DNA of 64,000 nucleotides from an uncultured Prevotellaceae bacterium (GCA_902786665.1 CADADN010000024.1:18109-82108); one strand, 5' to 3'; positions 42,180-51,627 are shown, counted from the stretch's first letter. Notes: a model not told the origin generated them from the letters alone. Made by a program: numbers and translations.

Positions 42180-44222
42180 ATGAGAAAAACCCTGTTGCTC
42201 ATGGTCTTGGCTACCGTGGCGTCGCATGCTTGGGCAAAGCCCAGGACTGTGGAGGAAATGAAATCTGCAGCAGCCAAAGTGCTGACAGTGGAAGGAAGGC
42301 TTGGCAGCAAACGCCTCATAAGCGACTTGCACATGCAGGAGATGCGCGAAGGCGTGGCGGTCATGGGATTTGACAACGGCGGCTTTGCCGTTGTCACCAC
42401 CGACGATGCCTTTCCCGAGGTGATGGGATGGTCGGAGAGCGTTTACAACCCAGAGACAGCCAACACCCATTTCAAATGGTGGCTTGATGCCGTGGACAGG
42501 GTGACTGCCGACCCCGCCAACGCCACACTGCTCAGCCAAGTGACACCGGAATCGCTCGGATATCCGGAAAAGGTGGCGCCGCTGCTGGAAACGCAATGGT
42601 CGCAGACAGAGCCATACAACGACTTTTGCCCTGACGATTGCCCCACGGGGTGTGTGGCGACAGCTACCGCCCAAGTGCTCAAGTATTACGAGTGGCCCGA
42701 CCATGGCACCGGCACCGTGTTCACCTACTACCCTTTCGCTGATTTCAACGGCGAGAGACTTGAGGCAGAACTCGACAACGATTCGTTTAATTACAACTTG
42801 ATGCTGAACAGCTACGACGAAAGCGAGGACCAATTCCCCAAGGGCAACCTTGCCAGACAGAGGGCTGTGGCCAAACTCATGTTCCACATAGGACTGGCTA
42901 TGAAGGCTATCTATGAATACGACGGCACGGGCGCATACAGCGAGACCCTTACCTACGGGCTGCGCAACAACCTGAGATACCCTTTCGCGGTCACCATTGA
43001 CAAGGATGACTATACAGACACACAATGGTTGAGCATCATCTTCGACAACATCAGCAGGGGAATCCCCGTCATCTACGGTGGAGCCAACGAAGACTACAGC
43101 GGGCATGAGTTCGTGCTGCATGGATACAACAAAAGCGGAAACATCTACATCAATTGGGGATGGGGAGGAACGGAAGACGGATATTTCAACTTGTCTCTAT
43201 TGATGGTGTATTATGGATTATACGACTTCAGGCATTTCCAAGACATGGTGGTGAGATGCACACCCGAATGGATGAAGGCCGACACCATAGAGGTGGCGGT
43301 GGACACTCCGGGTACACTTGGTGAACTACTCGCCGAGCAGCGCGACTCCATCGTGTGCCTGAAGGTGAAAGGAGACATCAACAGCACCGACTTGAGGACG
43401 CTTCGCGAAATGGCAGGCAGGACGGTGGACGGAAATGGCACCATCGGCAACTTGTCAGTGCTCGACTTGGCTGAGGCACGCTTGGTGAAGGGAGGAGAGC
43501 CTTTCCTCATCGAGGGCGACAGCCTCAGAATCACCGACGACGACGTGATGCCTTGCAAGGCGTTTGCAGGATGCACCTTCCTCATCGATGTCACCCTGCC
43601 CGACCAACTCCTGGGCTACGGCGACGGCGTGTTCTCCGGATGCAAAAACCTCGACCGCGTGTCCCTGAAGGCTGGCGAGGAGAGTGATTTCGTCGTGGAA
43701 GGGAGTTTCGTGATGAGCAAGGAAAGAGACGAATTGATAGAATGCCTCCCCGGAATGGGCGACGACATAGAGTACGTGGTACCCAAAGGTGTGAAGATGG
43801 TGCATCCCTATGCTTTTTCAGGGAGGTACCTCTATGAAAGAATGACCCTGCCTGCTTCCGTCGACTCCATAGGGGCTTTCGCTTTCAACAGGTGTTTCGA
43901 CCTTTTCAACATCTACGTCAACAATCCCGTTCCACCAGCCATGGACGAGACGGCCGTAGACCTCCTGGACATCTCCTACCGCACCATCTATGTGCCAAGG
44001 GGGAGCAAGCAGGCCTATCGCAACGCAGATGGATGGAAAGAATTCGGACGAAACATCAAGGAGTTTGACGCAGATATGGAAGACGGCATCGATGAGACCG
44101 GCCATGCCTCAACCAGCGTGCCCGCACAGTCCTATGACCTCCAGGGCAGGAAGGTGCCCCAGAGAGCCACACCCCGCGGCATCATTGTCTCAAAGAACGG
44201 GAAAAGGATTGTAAAGCCCTAA
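42180..44222 (+). CDS. secreted C10 family (streptopain-like) cysteine protease with BspA-like leucine-rich repeats
   Basis: 680 residues. Signal peptide 1-19 (SHAWA). A Spi-type propeptide covers about 21-120. The C10 catalytic domain follows: Cys158 in PTGCVATATAQ, His309 in GHEFVLHGY and the NWGWGG loop at 325-330, matching SpeB order. About 395-640 has BspA-type LRR_5 repeats (CKAFAGCTFLIDVTLP, 'DGVFSGCKNLDRVSL', 'YAFSGRYLYERMTLPASVDSIGAFAFNRC'), abbreviated to their key xAFxxCxxLxxVxLP. The end, SYDLQGRKV...GIIVSKNGKRIVK, is the short C-terminal tail common to secreted Prevotella/Porphyromonas proteins. Expected to be proteolytically activated. Confidence 0.9.
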   Translation: MRKTLLLMVLATVASHAWAKPRTVEEMKSAAAKVLTVEGRLGSKRLISDLHMQEMREGVAVMGFDNGGFAVVTTDDAFPEVMGWSESVYNPETANTHFKWWLDAVDRVTADPANATLLSQVTPESLGYPEKVAPLLETQWSQTEPYNDFCPDDCPTGCVATATAQVLKYYEWPDHGTGTVFTYYPFADFNGERLEAELDNDSFNYNLMLNSYDESEDQFPKGNLARQRAVAKLMFHIGLAMKAIYEYDGTGAYSETLTYGLRNNLRYPFAVTIDKDDYTDTQWLSIIFDNISRGIPVIYGGANEDYSGHEFVLHGYNKSGNIYINWGWGGTEDGYFNLSLLMVYYGLYDFRHFQDMVVRCTPEWMKADTIEVAVDTPGTLGELLAEQRDSIVCLKVKGDINSTDLRTLREMAGRTVDGNGTIGNLSVLDLAEARLVKGGEPFLIEGDSLRITDDDVMPCKAFAGCTFLIDVTLPDQLLGYGDGVFSGCKNLDRVSLKAGEESDFVVEGSFVMSKERDELIECLPGMGDDIEYVVPKGVKMVHPYAFSGRYLYERMTLPASVDSIGAFAFNRCFDLFNIYVNNPVPPAMDETAVDLLDISYRTIYVPRGSKQAYRNADGWKEFGRNIKEFDADMEDGIDETGHASTSVPAQSYDLQGRKVPQRATPRGIIVSKNGKRIVKP

Positions 44223-44301
44223 AAGCCAGCTCTCCAAAAAGCTCTACCAAAACCTCCCATTTCCTCCTACTCGCTCCTAAAACCTCCTGATTCCTCCTAA
44301 A
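44222..44301. repeat. degenerate CTCCTAAAACCTC-type tandem repeat
   Basis: Imperfect repeats of a 9-11 bp CTCCTAAAA/CCTCC unit run from the C10 protease stop codon to the terminator. Same style as 7492-7525. Confidence 0.65.
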
Positions 44302-44302
44302 A

Positions 44303-44336
44303 GCAACGGGAAACCCCTCTCAGGGTTTCCCGTTGC
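44303..44336. terminator. perfect 14-bp hairpin terminator
   Basis: GCAACGGGAAACCC (44303-44316) with GGGTTTCCCGTTGC (44323-44336), loop CTCTCA, then TCATTTCATTTCG. It separates the convergent protease and RNase G genes. Confidence 0.8.
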
Positions 44337-44341
44337 TCATT

Positions 44342-45916
44342 TCATTTCGTTTCAATTTCCTCTTTCATATCTATGAACTGCTTCTTCGCATCATAGAATT
44401 CATACTGCAAAAAAGCCAGTTTCTGAGAGGAAATGACATGCACTCCAAAACCATATTTGAACTGCCATTTGCGCTTCAAGGATATCACGCCTTGATTGAT
44501 GTAGGCAGCCACATAAGGATGAACGTGCAAGTAGAAGGTCTTGACGCCAATCTTGTTGACTAGGTGGTCAATCTTACTCTCCAACTGGTCGGTGAACACG
44601 ATGCTTGAACGGATTTTCCCCTTGCCAAAGCAGGTGGGGCACGTTTCGTCCACGCTGACGTCCATCGCGGGTCGGACACGCTGACGTGTGATTTGCATAA
44701 GGCCAAATTTGCTCAAGGGCAGGATGTTGTGGCGGGCGCGGTCTTTCTGCATGTTCTTGCACATGCGTTCGTAAAGCAACTGCCGGTCCTCGGCAACGTT
44801 CATATCGATGAAATCTACTATGATGATGCCGCCCATGTCGCGAAGTCGCAACTGACGGGCCAACTCATCGGCGGCTCCAAGGTTCACGTCCAACGCGTTC
44901 GCTTCCTGACCGTTGGCCGACCTCGTGCGGTTGCCGCTGTTCACATCCACCACATGCATCGCTTCGGTGTGCTCGATAATCAGGTAGGCGCCGTGCTTGT
45001 AGTTGACGGTCTTGCCGAAACTCGACTTGATTTGCTTCGTCACATTGAAGTTGTCGAAAATGGGTACCTGGCCTGTATAGAGCTTGACTATGCCCGCCTT
45101 TTCAGGGGCTATTAGTGTGACATAGTCTTTCACTTCCTTCCACACCTCTTCATCATTGACGTAGATGTTCTCATAAGAGGGGTTGAAAAGGTCGCGAAGC
45201 AGGGCAACGGAGCGGCTCGTCTCCTCAAACACCATCTGGGGGCGCTTCTGGGTCTTCTGCACCTTCGTGATGGCGTCGTCCCAGCGCTTGAGGAGGATCT
45301 TCAGTTCTGTGTCGAGCTCTGCCACACGCTTGCCCTCGGCTACTGTTCGGACAATCACCCCGAAATTACGGGGCTTGATGCTCTGGATGGCTTGTTTCAG
45401 GCGAGCACGCTCCTCGCCGCTCTTGATTTTTGTCGATACGGAAACTTTATCATTGAAGGGGATGAGCACCAGGTAACGCCCGGCAAAGCTCAACTCTCCT
45501 GTAAGTCGTGGGCCTTTTGTCGATATAGGCTCTTTTACAATCTGCACCAGCACTTCCTGGCCTACAGCCAGCGTGGTGGCGATGCTGCCGTCCTTCTTCA
45601 AGTCGGGAAGACGGCTTGCCTTGGTGATGGGATAAAGTTTCTTCCTGTCGCTTTGTACCTGCTTGAGGTATTTGGCGTAAGAGTGATATTGGCTACCTAA
45701 GTCAAGATAATGGAGAAAGGCGTCGCGTTCAAAGCCAACATCCACAAAGCAGGCATTGAGGCCTGGCATGAGTTTCTTCACTTTTGCGATGTAGACGTTG
45801 CCTACAGAAAAAGATGCCGAGCGGGCTTCACTCTGATACTCTACCAGCTTCTTGTCTTCCAGAAGAGCTATCGAGATTTCCTTCGCACGGACATCAATCA
45901 CTACTTCGCTGGTCAT
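44342..45916 (-). CDS. rng: ribonuclease E/G family endoribonuclease
   Basis: 524 residues. An S1-like domain interrupted as usual occupies about 36-125 (VGNVYIAKVKKLMPGLNACFVDVG, abbreviated: key GNVYxxxVxxxxPGLNAxFVDVG). The catalytic DNase I-like part has 'GGIIIVDFIDM' with the metal aspartates and 'VDVNSGNRT'. The zinc link is DETCPTCFGKGK. The protein ends shortly after the small domain, so it is a short RNase G form without an RNase E scaffold. It processes rRNA and decays mRNA. A ribosomal-type 29-residue protein and HU are encoded just upstream on the same strand. Confidence 0.95.
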   Translation of the reverse strand: MTSEVVIDVRAKEISIALLEDKKLVEYQSEARSASFSVGNVYIAKVKKLMPGLNACFVDVGFERDAFLHYLDLGSQYHSYAKYLKQVQSDRKKLYPITKASRLPDLKKDGSIATTLAVGQEVLVQIVKEPISTKGPRLTGELSFAGRYLVLIPFNDKVSVSTKIKSGEERARLKQAIQSIKPRNFGVIVRTVAEGKRVAELDTELKILLKRWDDAITKVQKTQKRPQMVFEETSRSVALLRDLFNPSYENIYVNDEEVWKEVKDYVTLIAPEKAGIVKLYTGQVPIFDNFNVTKQIKSSFGKTVNYKHGAYLIIEHTEAMHVVDVNSGNRTRSANGQEANALDVNLGAADELARQLRLRDMGGIIIVDFIDMNVAEDRQLLYERMCKNMQKDRARHNILPLSKFGLMQITRQRVRPAMDVSVDETCPTCFGKGKIRSSIVFTDQLESKIDHLVNKIGVKTFYLHVHPYVAAYINQGVISLKRKWQFKYGFGVHVISSQKLAFLQYEFYDAKKQFIDMKEEIETK

Positions 45917-46025
45917 TCTTCAGAATCTTTACTTGATAACAAAACGGCATGTCAACAAATTCCTCCAACGGAATCTCTTGACACGCCATACAGCCGAATA
46001 GGCTGTGGAGTGTTCAGCCTTTGGC

Positions 46026-46115
46026 TTACTTGCTCTTATGCCTGTTCTTTCTCAGTCTCTTCTTGCGCTTGTGGGTGGCCATCTTGTGGCCCTTTTTCTT
46101 CTTTCCGTTTGGCAT
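46026..46115 (-). CDS. 29-residue, extremely basic small protein, probably ribosome-associated
   Basis: Sequence starts MPNGKKKKGHKMATHKRKKR and ends LRKNRHKSK: 17 Lys/Arg in 29 residues. An ATG start, a stop and clean spacing (110 bases before rng, 54 bases after HU) support a real gene. The KKRLRKNRHK type of end occurs in small ribosomal proteins. It is not the known bTHX sequence as I remember it (which begins MGKGD); a Bacteroidetes-specific ribosomal protein is the best guess. Confidence 0.75.
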   Translation of the reverse strand: MPNGKKKKGHKMATHKRKKRLRKNRHKSK

Positions 46116-46169
46116 GGTTTAATGAATTGAATGGATTGATGAATATGTTCCGGCCGATGTGACAGGAGA

Positions 46170-46466
46170 TTAGTCTTCGCTCTCCACTGCCTCGCCCTTC
46201 ATCTTGCTGACAAAACTCTTTGCGGGCTTGAAGCTGGGGAAGTCATGAGCCTCTATCACGATTGTCGTGTTCTTTGAAATATTGCGAGCGGTTTTCTCGG
46301 CACGATGCTTCACGATGAAACTGCCGAAGCCTCTCAGATAAACATTTTCCTTCTCAAGAAGACTGTCTTTGATTACTTCCATGAAAGCCTCTACGGTGGT
46401 GGACACGTCCTTCTTGGCTACACCTGTCTGGGACGAAATCTTGCTGATGATGTCTGCCTTGGTCAT
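46170..46466 (-). CDS. HU-family DNA-binding protein
   Basis: 98 residues. The helical N-terminal part (MTKADIISKISSQTGVAKKDV) and the dimer-interface strand VYLRGFGSFIVKHR (key RGFGSF) are typical; the beta-arm is ARNISKNTTIVIEAHDFPSFKPAKSF with the Pro-bearing tip altered (no RNPxT; NISKNTT instead). The acidic tail ESED is additional. HU bends DNA non-specifically and compacts the nucleoid. Possible promoter: minus-strand TATATTTG at 46520-46527. Confidence 0.95.
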   Translation of the reverse strand: MTKADIISKISSQTGVAKKDVSTTVEAFMEVIKDSLLEKENVYLRGFGSFIVKHRAEKTARNISKNTTIVIEAHDFPSFKPAKSFVSKMKGEAVESED

Positions 46467-46519
46467 TTTAATTATAATTTTGTTGTTTAAAAATTTTACT
46501 TATTCTTACAAATGGAATG

Positions 46520-46527
46520 CAAATATA
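46520..46527 (-). promoter_or_regulatory. -7 element of the HU gene
   Basis: Minus-strand TATATTTG, 54 bases before the start. No exact TTTG at -33. Confidence 0.5.
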
Positions 46528-46742
46528 CAAGTTTTTAACGTGATAAGAAAATCTTTTTTGTATTTTTTGTTTTTTTTCAAGAGAAAAATCCATTTTTCGG
46601 CTAAATTACACACTTTTAGTGCTTTATCTTGATAAAAGACGACATCGCATCCTTGGTTCGGCCACCGGGCGAAATGTAAACACTTTTTACTTTCGCCCCG
46701 TGAAGGCACGGAGCAACGCCAAGCTTGATGCCGACAGTGTGT

Positions 46743-46787
46743 ATGAAAGCGAGAGCGGCATGGAATCCACGCCGCTCTCGCTTTCAT
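46743..46787. other. 17-bp perfect hairpin downstream of the HAD gene
   Basis: ATGAAAGCGAGAGCGGC (46743-46759) with GCCGCTCTCGCTTTCAT (46771-46787), loop of 11 bases. It lies 13 bases past the stop of the minus-strand operon rmlA-wzc-HAD and probably marks its 3' end, although no T-run follows. Apart from this and the HU -7 element, the 333-base gap 46467-46799 shows no gene. Confidence 0.75.
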
Positions 46788-46799
46788 GTCTTGGAAATA

Positions 46800-47234
46800 T
46801 CATTTGCCTTTCCACCAGCTCTTCCTCTTGGGGGCTGCGTGGTCGAGCAGGCTTGTCTTGCGGGCTTCGGCAATCATGTCCTTGAACGACTTGCCCTCCT
46901 TGATCATGGAGTACATCATGCCCCAGTCGGGAAGTCCTCCCACATTGCGGTCGTCAATCCACACCTCGGCTTTGATTTTGCGCGAGAAATGGTTGTTGTA
47001 CTCCTTCTTCTCCTCTGGGTAGTCCTTGTTGACAGCATAGAACTCAACACCTCTCTTGCGACACCATTCCACGGCTTGGTCAAGAAGTTCACCCTCACGC
47101 ACCGTCCAAAGGATTACTTTGTGGCGGTCGGCAATGAGCATCTTCAGCGTGTCGATGGCGAAAGGTATTTCCGGTCCGATCTCCGGGTAGCGATGCTCCA
47201 CGATGGTGCCGTCGAAATCTACTGCTATGACCAT
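46800..47234 (-). CDS. HAD-superfamily hydrolase of the BT0820-like type
   Basis: 144 residues. HAD motif I is DFDGT at residues 6-10 (VDFDGTIVEH), motif II the T in LWTVREGE, and motif IV is EVWIDDRNVGG. It lacks a large cap domain. Proteins of this compact form are common in Bacteroides and are annotated only by fold. The gene begins nine bases after the wzc stop and appears to be the last gene of the polysaccharide operon; a phosphatase role on a sugar phosphate is possible but unproven. Confidence 0.85.
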   Translation of the reverse strand: MVIAVDFDGTIVEHRYPEIGPEIPFAIDTLKMLIADRHKVILWTVREGELLDQAVEWCRKRGVEFYAVNKDYPEEKKEYNNHFSRKIKAEVWIDDRNVGGLPDWGMMYSMIKEGKSFKDMIAEARKTSLLDHAAPKRKSWWKGK

Positions 47235-47243
47235 GGGTGAGGA

Positions 47244-49775
47244 TTATAACTTGATGGAGGTATCGTTCTTGTTGCCGTAGTGGCTGTTGCTATAGTTACC
47301 ATAAGAGCCATACGTGCCGTAGCCGCCGTAGCCGTAAGAGGAGCCATAGTTGCCATACTTGCCATAGCTGGTGTAGCGGCTGTACTTGCCATACTTGCCG
47401 TAGCCATAGTAGTAGCCATATTTCTTCTTCGACATGTCGATGCCGTTGATGACGATGGCCATGTTGGGCAGCTTCTTCTCGTTGGCAAGGGAGTTCACCA
47501 GGTCGAAGCTCGACTTTGGTGTATAGTCGGCACGGCACATGTAGATGGTGGCGTCGATGACGCGGCCCACTTGGAGCGTATCGGTGACAAGACCGACAGG
47601 GGCGGTGTCTATCAGCACGTAGTCGTAGCTTTCTTTCAGATAGCCGATGACGATGTCGAGTGACTGACGGGAGATGAGCTCCGACGGGTTGGGAGGCACG
47701 GGGCCGGCGAGGAGAAGGTCAAGGTTGCCATTCACACCGGAAGGAATGATCTGGGCCCTCACGTCGTCCTTGCTGGGGTGCTCCTGAGCCAGGAGGGGTG
47801 TGATGCCGTGCTTGTGGTCGTCGATTTCAAACAACTCGGCGAGACGCGGTTTACGGATGTCAAGACCCACCAACACCACTTTCTTGCCCAGGAGAGCGAA
47901 ACTCACCGCAAGGTTGGCGCAGTTGAACGTCTTGCCCTCACCTGAGGTGGTGGAGGTGAACATGATGACTTTCTGCCCCTCCCGTAGCATGAACTGCACG
48001 TTGGTACGCATCGCTCGGAAGATTTCCTCCATCTGGTTGTTCTTGTTCTCATGCACCACGATGTCGGCCTTCGTCTTTGCTGTCTCGCTCGCCACTGCCA
48101 CGTCGGCAATGATGGGAAGCTGCGTGAGGCGGGCGACGTCATCGTGACCCTCGATCTTGTAACGGAACAGTTTCAAGAGGAACAAGACGAGGCCCGGGAT
48201 GAGGAGACCTGCCACAAGGGCGATGGGAATCACAACGGTGGGAACAGGAGTGATCTGGCCGTTGCTCTCAGGAGCCTCGATCAACTTGCCTTTGTCGGCG
48301 GTGGAGGCCAGCGAGATGGAGTTCTCCTCACGTTTTTGGAGAAGCATCAGGTAAAGGCCGGACCTCACCTCTTGCTGACGGCCGATCTGGGTAAGCATGC
48401 GCTCTTGCTCAGGTGTGGCGGAGATTTGGCCGGAGAACTTGTTGTACTGCTGCTGCATGGCGTTGCGCTGGATTTCAATGTTCTTCCTGCTCTGGGCCAT
48501 GGCGCGCCTGATGGTGGCTTCAATGTCATCCAACTGGGCGGTGAGGGGAAGAACGGCCGGGCTTTCCTCTGAAGCGGTGCGCAGAAGGCGGTTGCGCTGC
48601 AACACGATTTCATTGTACTTGTTGATGAGCGAAGAGGCGGTGGCGTCGCTCAAACCCACGTTGGAGGGAAGCGTCTGGTATTTGTTCTCGGGGTGGTCCA
48701 TGAAGTCGGAGACACTGTTCAGAAGTGCCACCTGGGTGTTGGCCTCGGCAAGCTTGTGGTCGTATTCTGTGGAACCAGCCATGGCGGCGTTGGCATTCAT
48801 ACGAAGCTCTGTCATGTGCTGGCTCTTCTTGTATGCCTCCAACTGGCCTTCGGTCTCGCCAAGTTCGGCATTGATCTTCTCAAGACGGCCGTTGATGAAT
48901 TCCTCGGTACGATAGGCCACCTCGTTCTTGTCCTCGTTGGCCTGACGGTTGTAGCATATCACCAACTGGCTGAGGTAGTCAAGGGAACGGCGGGGGATTT
49001 CATCCACGATGGACATCTTGACGATGGTGGTGTTCTTGGAAGTGGGGTTCACACTGAAATAGCGCTTGAATTTCTTGCAAGCGGCCATAGGCGAACTGAT
49101 GCTGACATAGAGCGTAGCACCGTCGGCCAACTTGTAGTTGCCGTTGGGGCTGAAAGTGAGGGTGCCGGCCCTTGTCTTCACTTCCTGGCTGATTGATGTG
49201 AAAGTCTTGTTTATAGTGTACGGGCCTTTCACGCTTTCATCGCTGGTTACATAGTAAGTGCCTTGAACCACGTAGTTGCCACCATTGTTGGTGATGGTCA
49301 AGGCGATGGGCACCTTGATGTTGTCCAAATGGGAGGCATCGATGTCAACAGTCACTGGCTGAGTCTTATAAAGGAGGATGTTCTTCACACGACCCTTCAT
49401 CTGATAACTCACATAAAGTTTCAAATCCCTCACCACGTCAGCGGCCAAGGTGTATGAGGAAAGGATTTCCATCTCGTTGTCTATGCCTTCCGTGTTGGAG
49501 ATGACACCCAGGTTGGCTGCGTTGAGAAGTCCTCCACGGCTGCGGGTGTTGTTATCCTCATCCTTGATCAGCATCTTGGCGGAAGACTGGAATCTTGGCG
49601 TCGTATACCTTAAATATATGGCAGTGATGCCAAGGGCAATGATCAGCGAGAGGGCAAACCACTGCCAGTTAAGAATGAATGTCTGGAAAAGCTGATTGAA
49701 ATTGAAGAATGACACTTCCTCATTGTTGTCTTTACTCAGGTTTTCCGGAACTTGCGTGTTTTTGTTCTCTTCCAT
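47244..49775 (-). CDS. wzc: polysaccharide co-polymerase with BY-kinase domain (Wzc-like)
   Basis: 843 residues. N-terminal Wzz domain begins after TM1 (about 37-55), periplasmic coiled-coil region (about 300-460, GNVR-type), and second TM at about 505-525. The cytosolic tyrosine kinase has Walker A SGEGKT, Walker A' VVLVGLDIRKPRL and Walker B YVLIDTAPVG. The last 55 residues are a tyrosine/glycine repeat with more than 20 tyrosines (YYYGYGKYGKY and so on), the autophosphorylation cluster that regulates chain length and export. The Wza outer-membrane partner is not in this window. Lies 37 bases after rmlA. Confidence 0.93.
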   Translation of the reverse strand: MEENKNTQVPENLSKDNNEEVSFFNFNQLFQTFILNWQWFALSLIIALGITAIYLRYTTPRFQSSAKMLIKDEDNNTRSRGGLLNAANLGVISNTEGIDNEMEILSSYTLAADVVRDLKLYVSYQMKGRVKNILLYKTQPVTVDIDASHLDNIKVPIALTITNNGGNYVVQGTYYVTSDESVKGPYTINKTFTSISQEVKTRAGTLTFSPNGNYKLADGATLYVSISSPMAACKKFKRYFSVNPTSKNTTIVKMSIVDEIPRRSLDYLSQLVICYNRQANEDKNEVAYRTEEFINGRLEKINAELGETEGQLEAYKKSQHMTELRMNANAAMAGSTEYDHKLAEANTQVALLNSVSDFMDHPENKYQTLPSNVGLSDATASSLINKYNEIVLQRNRLLRTASEESPAVLPLTAQLDDIEATIRRAMAQSRKNIEIQRNAMQQQYNKFSGQISATPEQERMLTQIGRQQEVRSGLYLMLLQKREENSISLASTADKGKLIEAPESNGQITPVPTVVIPIALVAGLLIPGLVLFLLKLFRYKIEGHDDVARLTQLPIIADVAVASETAKTKADIVVHENKNNQMEEIFRAMRTNVQFMLREGQKVIMFTSTTSGEGKTFNCANLAVSFALLGKKVVLVGLDIRKPRLAELFEIDDHKHGITPLLAQEHPSKDDVRAQIIPSGVNGNLDLLLAGPVPPNPSELISRQSLDIVIGYLKESYDYVLIDTAPVGLVTDTLQVGRVIDATIYMCRADYTPKSSFDLVNSLANEKKLPNMAIVINGIDMSKKKYGYYYGYGKYGKYSRYTSYGKYGNYGSSYGYGGYGTYGSYGNYSNSHYGNKNDTSIKL

Positions 49776-49812
49776 TTCTGTTTTTATGTTTGTTGATTTT
49801 TTGTTCTATATG

Positions 49813-50691
49813 TCATGAGTTTCTCTCGGAAAGGCGAAGCAGGTATTGGCCGTAGCCGTTGTTATGCATCTGCCGGGCGGAAGAAAGGAGGGTCTCCTTG
49901 GTTGTCCAACCGTTCATATAGGCTATCTCTTCCAGGCAAGCCACCTTCAGGCCTTGGCGCTTCTCTATCACTTCGATGTATGTGCTCGCCTCGGCAAGGC
50001 TGTCATGCGTACCCGTGTCGAGCCATGTGAAGCCACGAAGAAGGGTCTGGACTTTCAATTGCCCGCGACGAAGATATTCCTGGTTCACAGAAGTGATTTC
50101 CAACTCTCCACGCGCACTGGGACGGATGCCTTTTGCTATCTCCACGACAGAATTGGGATAAAAATACAAACCCACAACGGCATAGTGGCTCTTGGGATGC
50201 TCAGGCTTCTCCTCGATGCTCAGGCAATTGCCACTCTTGTCGAACTCCGCCACGCCGTAGCGCTGAGGGTCGTTGACATAATAACCGAAGACGGTGGAAA
50301 GGCCCTCGCTGGCTGCCGCCACACTCTGGCGAAGAAGACCGGTGAAACCGGACCCATGGAATATGTTGTCGCCAAGAATCAGGCAGACGCTGTCGCTGCC
50401 GATGAAATCCTCGCCTATGATGAAGGCCTGGGCAAGGCCGTCGGGACTGGGCTGCTCGGCATAGGAAAAACGCACACCAAACTCCTCGCCGCTGCCTAAC
50501 AGGCGCTTGAAGCAGGGAAGGTCGGTGGGAGTGGAGATAATCAGTATGTCGCGGATGCCAGAAAGCATCAACACTGAGATGGGGTAGTAAATCATCGGCT
50601 TGTCGAAAATTGGAATCAACTGCTTGCTGACCCCCTTCGTAATCGGGTAAAGCCGAGTTCCTGAACCGCCTGCCAATACGATTCCTTTCAT
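49813..50691 (-). CDS. rmlA: glucose-1-phosphate thymidylyltransferase
   Basis: 292 residues. The nucleotide-binding signature [18 protein letters not shown], abbreviated to key GGSGTRLxPxT, is followed by the metal site LGDNIFHG and the [12 protein letters not shown] sugar-site loop. It makes dTDP-glucose, first step of dTDP-L-rhamnose and related sugars. rmlB/C/D are not in the window. It is the first gene of the rmlA-wzc-HAD unit. A -7 element, minus-strand TAACTTTG, is at 50808-50815. Confidence 0.97.
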   Translation of the reverse strand: MKGIVLAGGSGTRLYPITKGVSKQLIPIFDKPMIYYPISVLMLSGIRDILIISTPTDLPCFKRLLGSGEEFGVRFSYAEQPSPDGLAQAFIIGEDFIGSDSVCLILGDNIFHGSGFTGLLRQSVAAASEGLSTVFGYYVNDPQRYGVAEFDKSGNCLSIEEKPEHPKSHYAVVGLYFYPNSVVEIAKGIRPSARGELEITSVNQEYLRRGQLKVQTLLRGFTWLDTGTHDSLAEASTYIEVIEKRQGLKVACLEEIAYMNGWTTKETLLSSARQMHNNGYGQYLLRLSERNS

Positions 50692-50807
50692 ACCATTCTT
50701 TCTTTTCCTTTTTTCTGATGCATCCCGAAGGAGAGAAGGGAACAGTCACCATCTCTACAATGCAACAAACCAATCGGTCAATTATGCCATTGGGACGTTT
50801 TAGGCCG

Positions 50808-50815
50808 CAAAGTTA
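50808..50815 (-). promoter_or_regulatory. -7 element of the rmlA-wzc operon
   Basis: Minus-strand TAACTTTG, about 115 nt upstream of rmlA. No exact TTTG at -33. Confidence 0.45.
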
Positions 50816-50900
50816 CAAATAAAACTTCAATACGAAAAACTTAATCATTGAAAATATTTCTTTTTTTATTATTTCTTTAGACATTTCGCCTTTTTTTGCA

Positions 50901-50908
50901 TAACTTTG
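50901..50908 (+). promoter_or_regulatory. -7 element of a hypothetical protein gene
   Basis: TAACTTTG, 37 bases before the start at 50946. A near-consensus TTTA at 50876-50879 sits at the right distance. Confidence 0.55.
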
Positions 50909-50945
50909 CACCCATATTCACAACTAATCATAATAATTTCAGTAT

Positions 50946-51575
50946 ATGGGATTCTTTTCTAAACTGTTCGGAAAAAAAGACAAAGAAGAAGTCAAAGTGG
51001 GTGGAATGGAAGATTACATGACACTCGTCAGGGTATATCTGCAAGCCGCACTCGCTGAACGACTTGGCATCACCAACCTCGCCATGCTTCCTGACTTGAG
51101 AACCTTCAAAGCCACACTGAAGGTGCCTACCGTCAACAACAAACTGGGAGTGGGAGAAAAAAGCAGGTGCAGGAAGATGATGAAAGAAATTTACAATACA
51201 AACGATGACTTCTTCAAGGAAATCGATGCATCTGTGAAGAAAAACTGCAAGAAAATAACCGACGTGCAACCTTTCCTACTGCAGTTCCAGGCATTCATGC
51301 AAGACCTCATGATGCTTACCGGAAACCTCATGAAATTCAAACTCAGACTGCCATCTTTCTTCAAGAAAGCACTTTACACCATGACGGAGAAAACCATCAA
51401 CGATGTGTTCAACAAAAACGACTTCTCCGACCCAGGAGTGACAAAAACGGTGTTGTCGGTCAGAAAATACAACCAAAAACTTGCGTTCTCACAACAATGG
51501 GTCACCGACTTCGTATACCAAGTCGTCATGCTGGCGAAAAAAGAGCCAAAGAGCAAGGATGAAGACACCAAATAA
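50946..51575 (+). CDS. soluble helical protein, function unknown
   Basis: 209 residues, basic, mostly helical by eye, no signal peptide or membrane span. N-terminal 'MGFFSKLFGKKDKEE' is an amphipathic, membrane-peripheral style segment. Later 'LLQFQAFMQDLMMLTGNLMKFKLRLPSFFKKALYTMTEK', key MQDLMMLTGNLM, forms a hydrophobic helix pair. I do not recognise a family. It stands alone with its own promoter, divergent from rmlA and upstream of the coiled-coil/zapA unit. Confidence 0.7.
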   Translation: MGFFSKLFGKKDKEEVKVGGMEDYMTLVRVYLQAALAERLGITNLAMLPDLRTFKATLKVPTVNNKLGVGEKSRCRKMMKEIYNTNDDFFKEIDASVKKNCKKITDVQPFLLQFQAFMQDLMMLTGNLMKFKLRLPSFFKKALYTMTEKTINDVFNKNDFSDPGVTKTVLSVRKYNQKLAFSQQWVTDFVYQVVMLAKKEPKSKDEDTK

Positions 51576-51627
51576 GGCTCACTTCACACCTTGCAACACC
51601 CTCGCTTGACAAAAAATCCCGCCTTTT

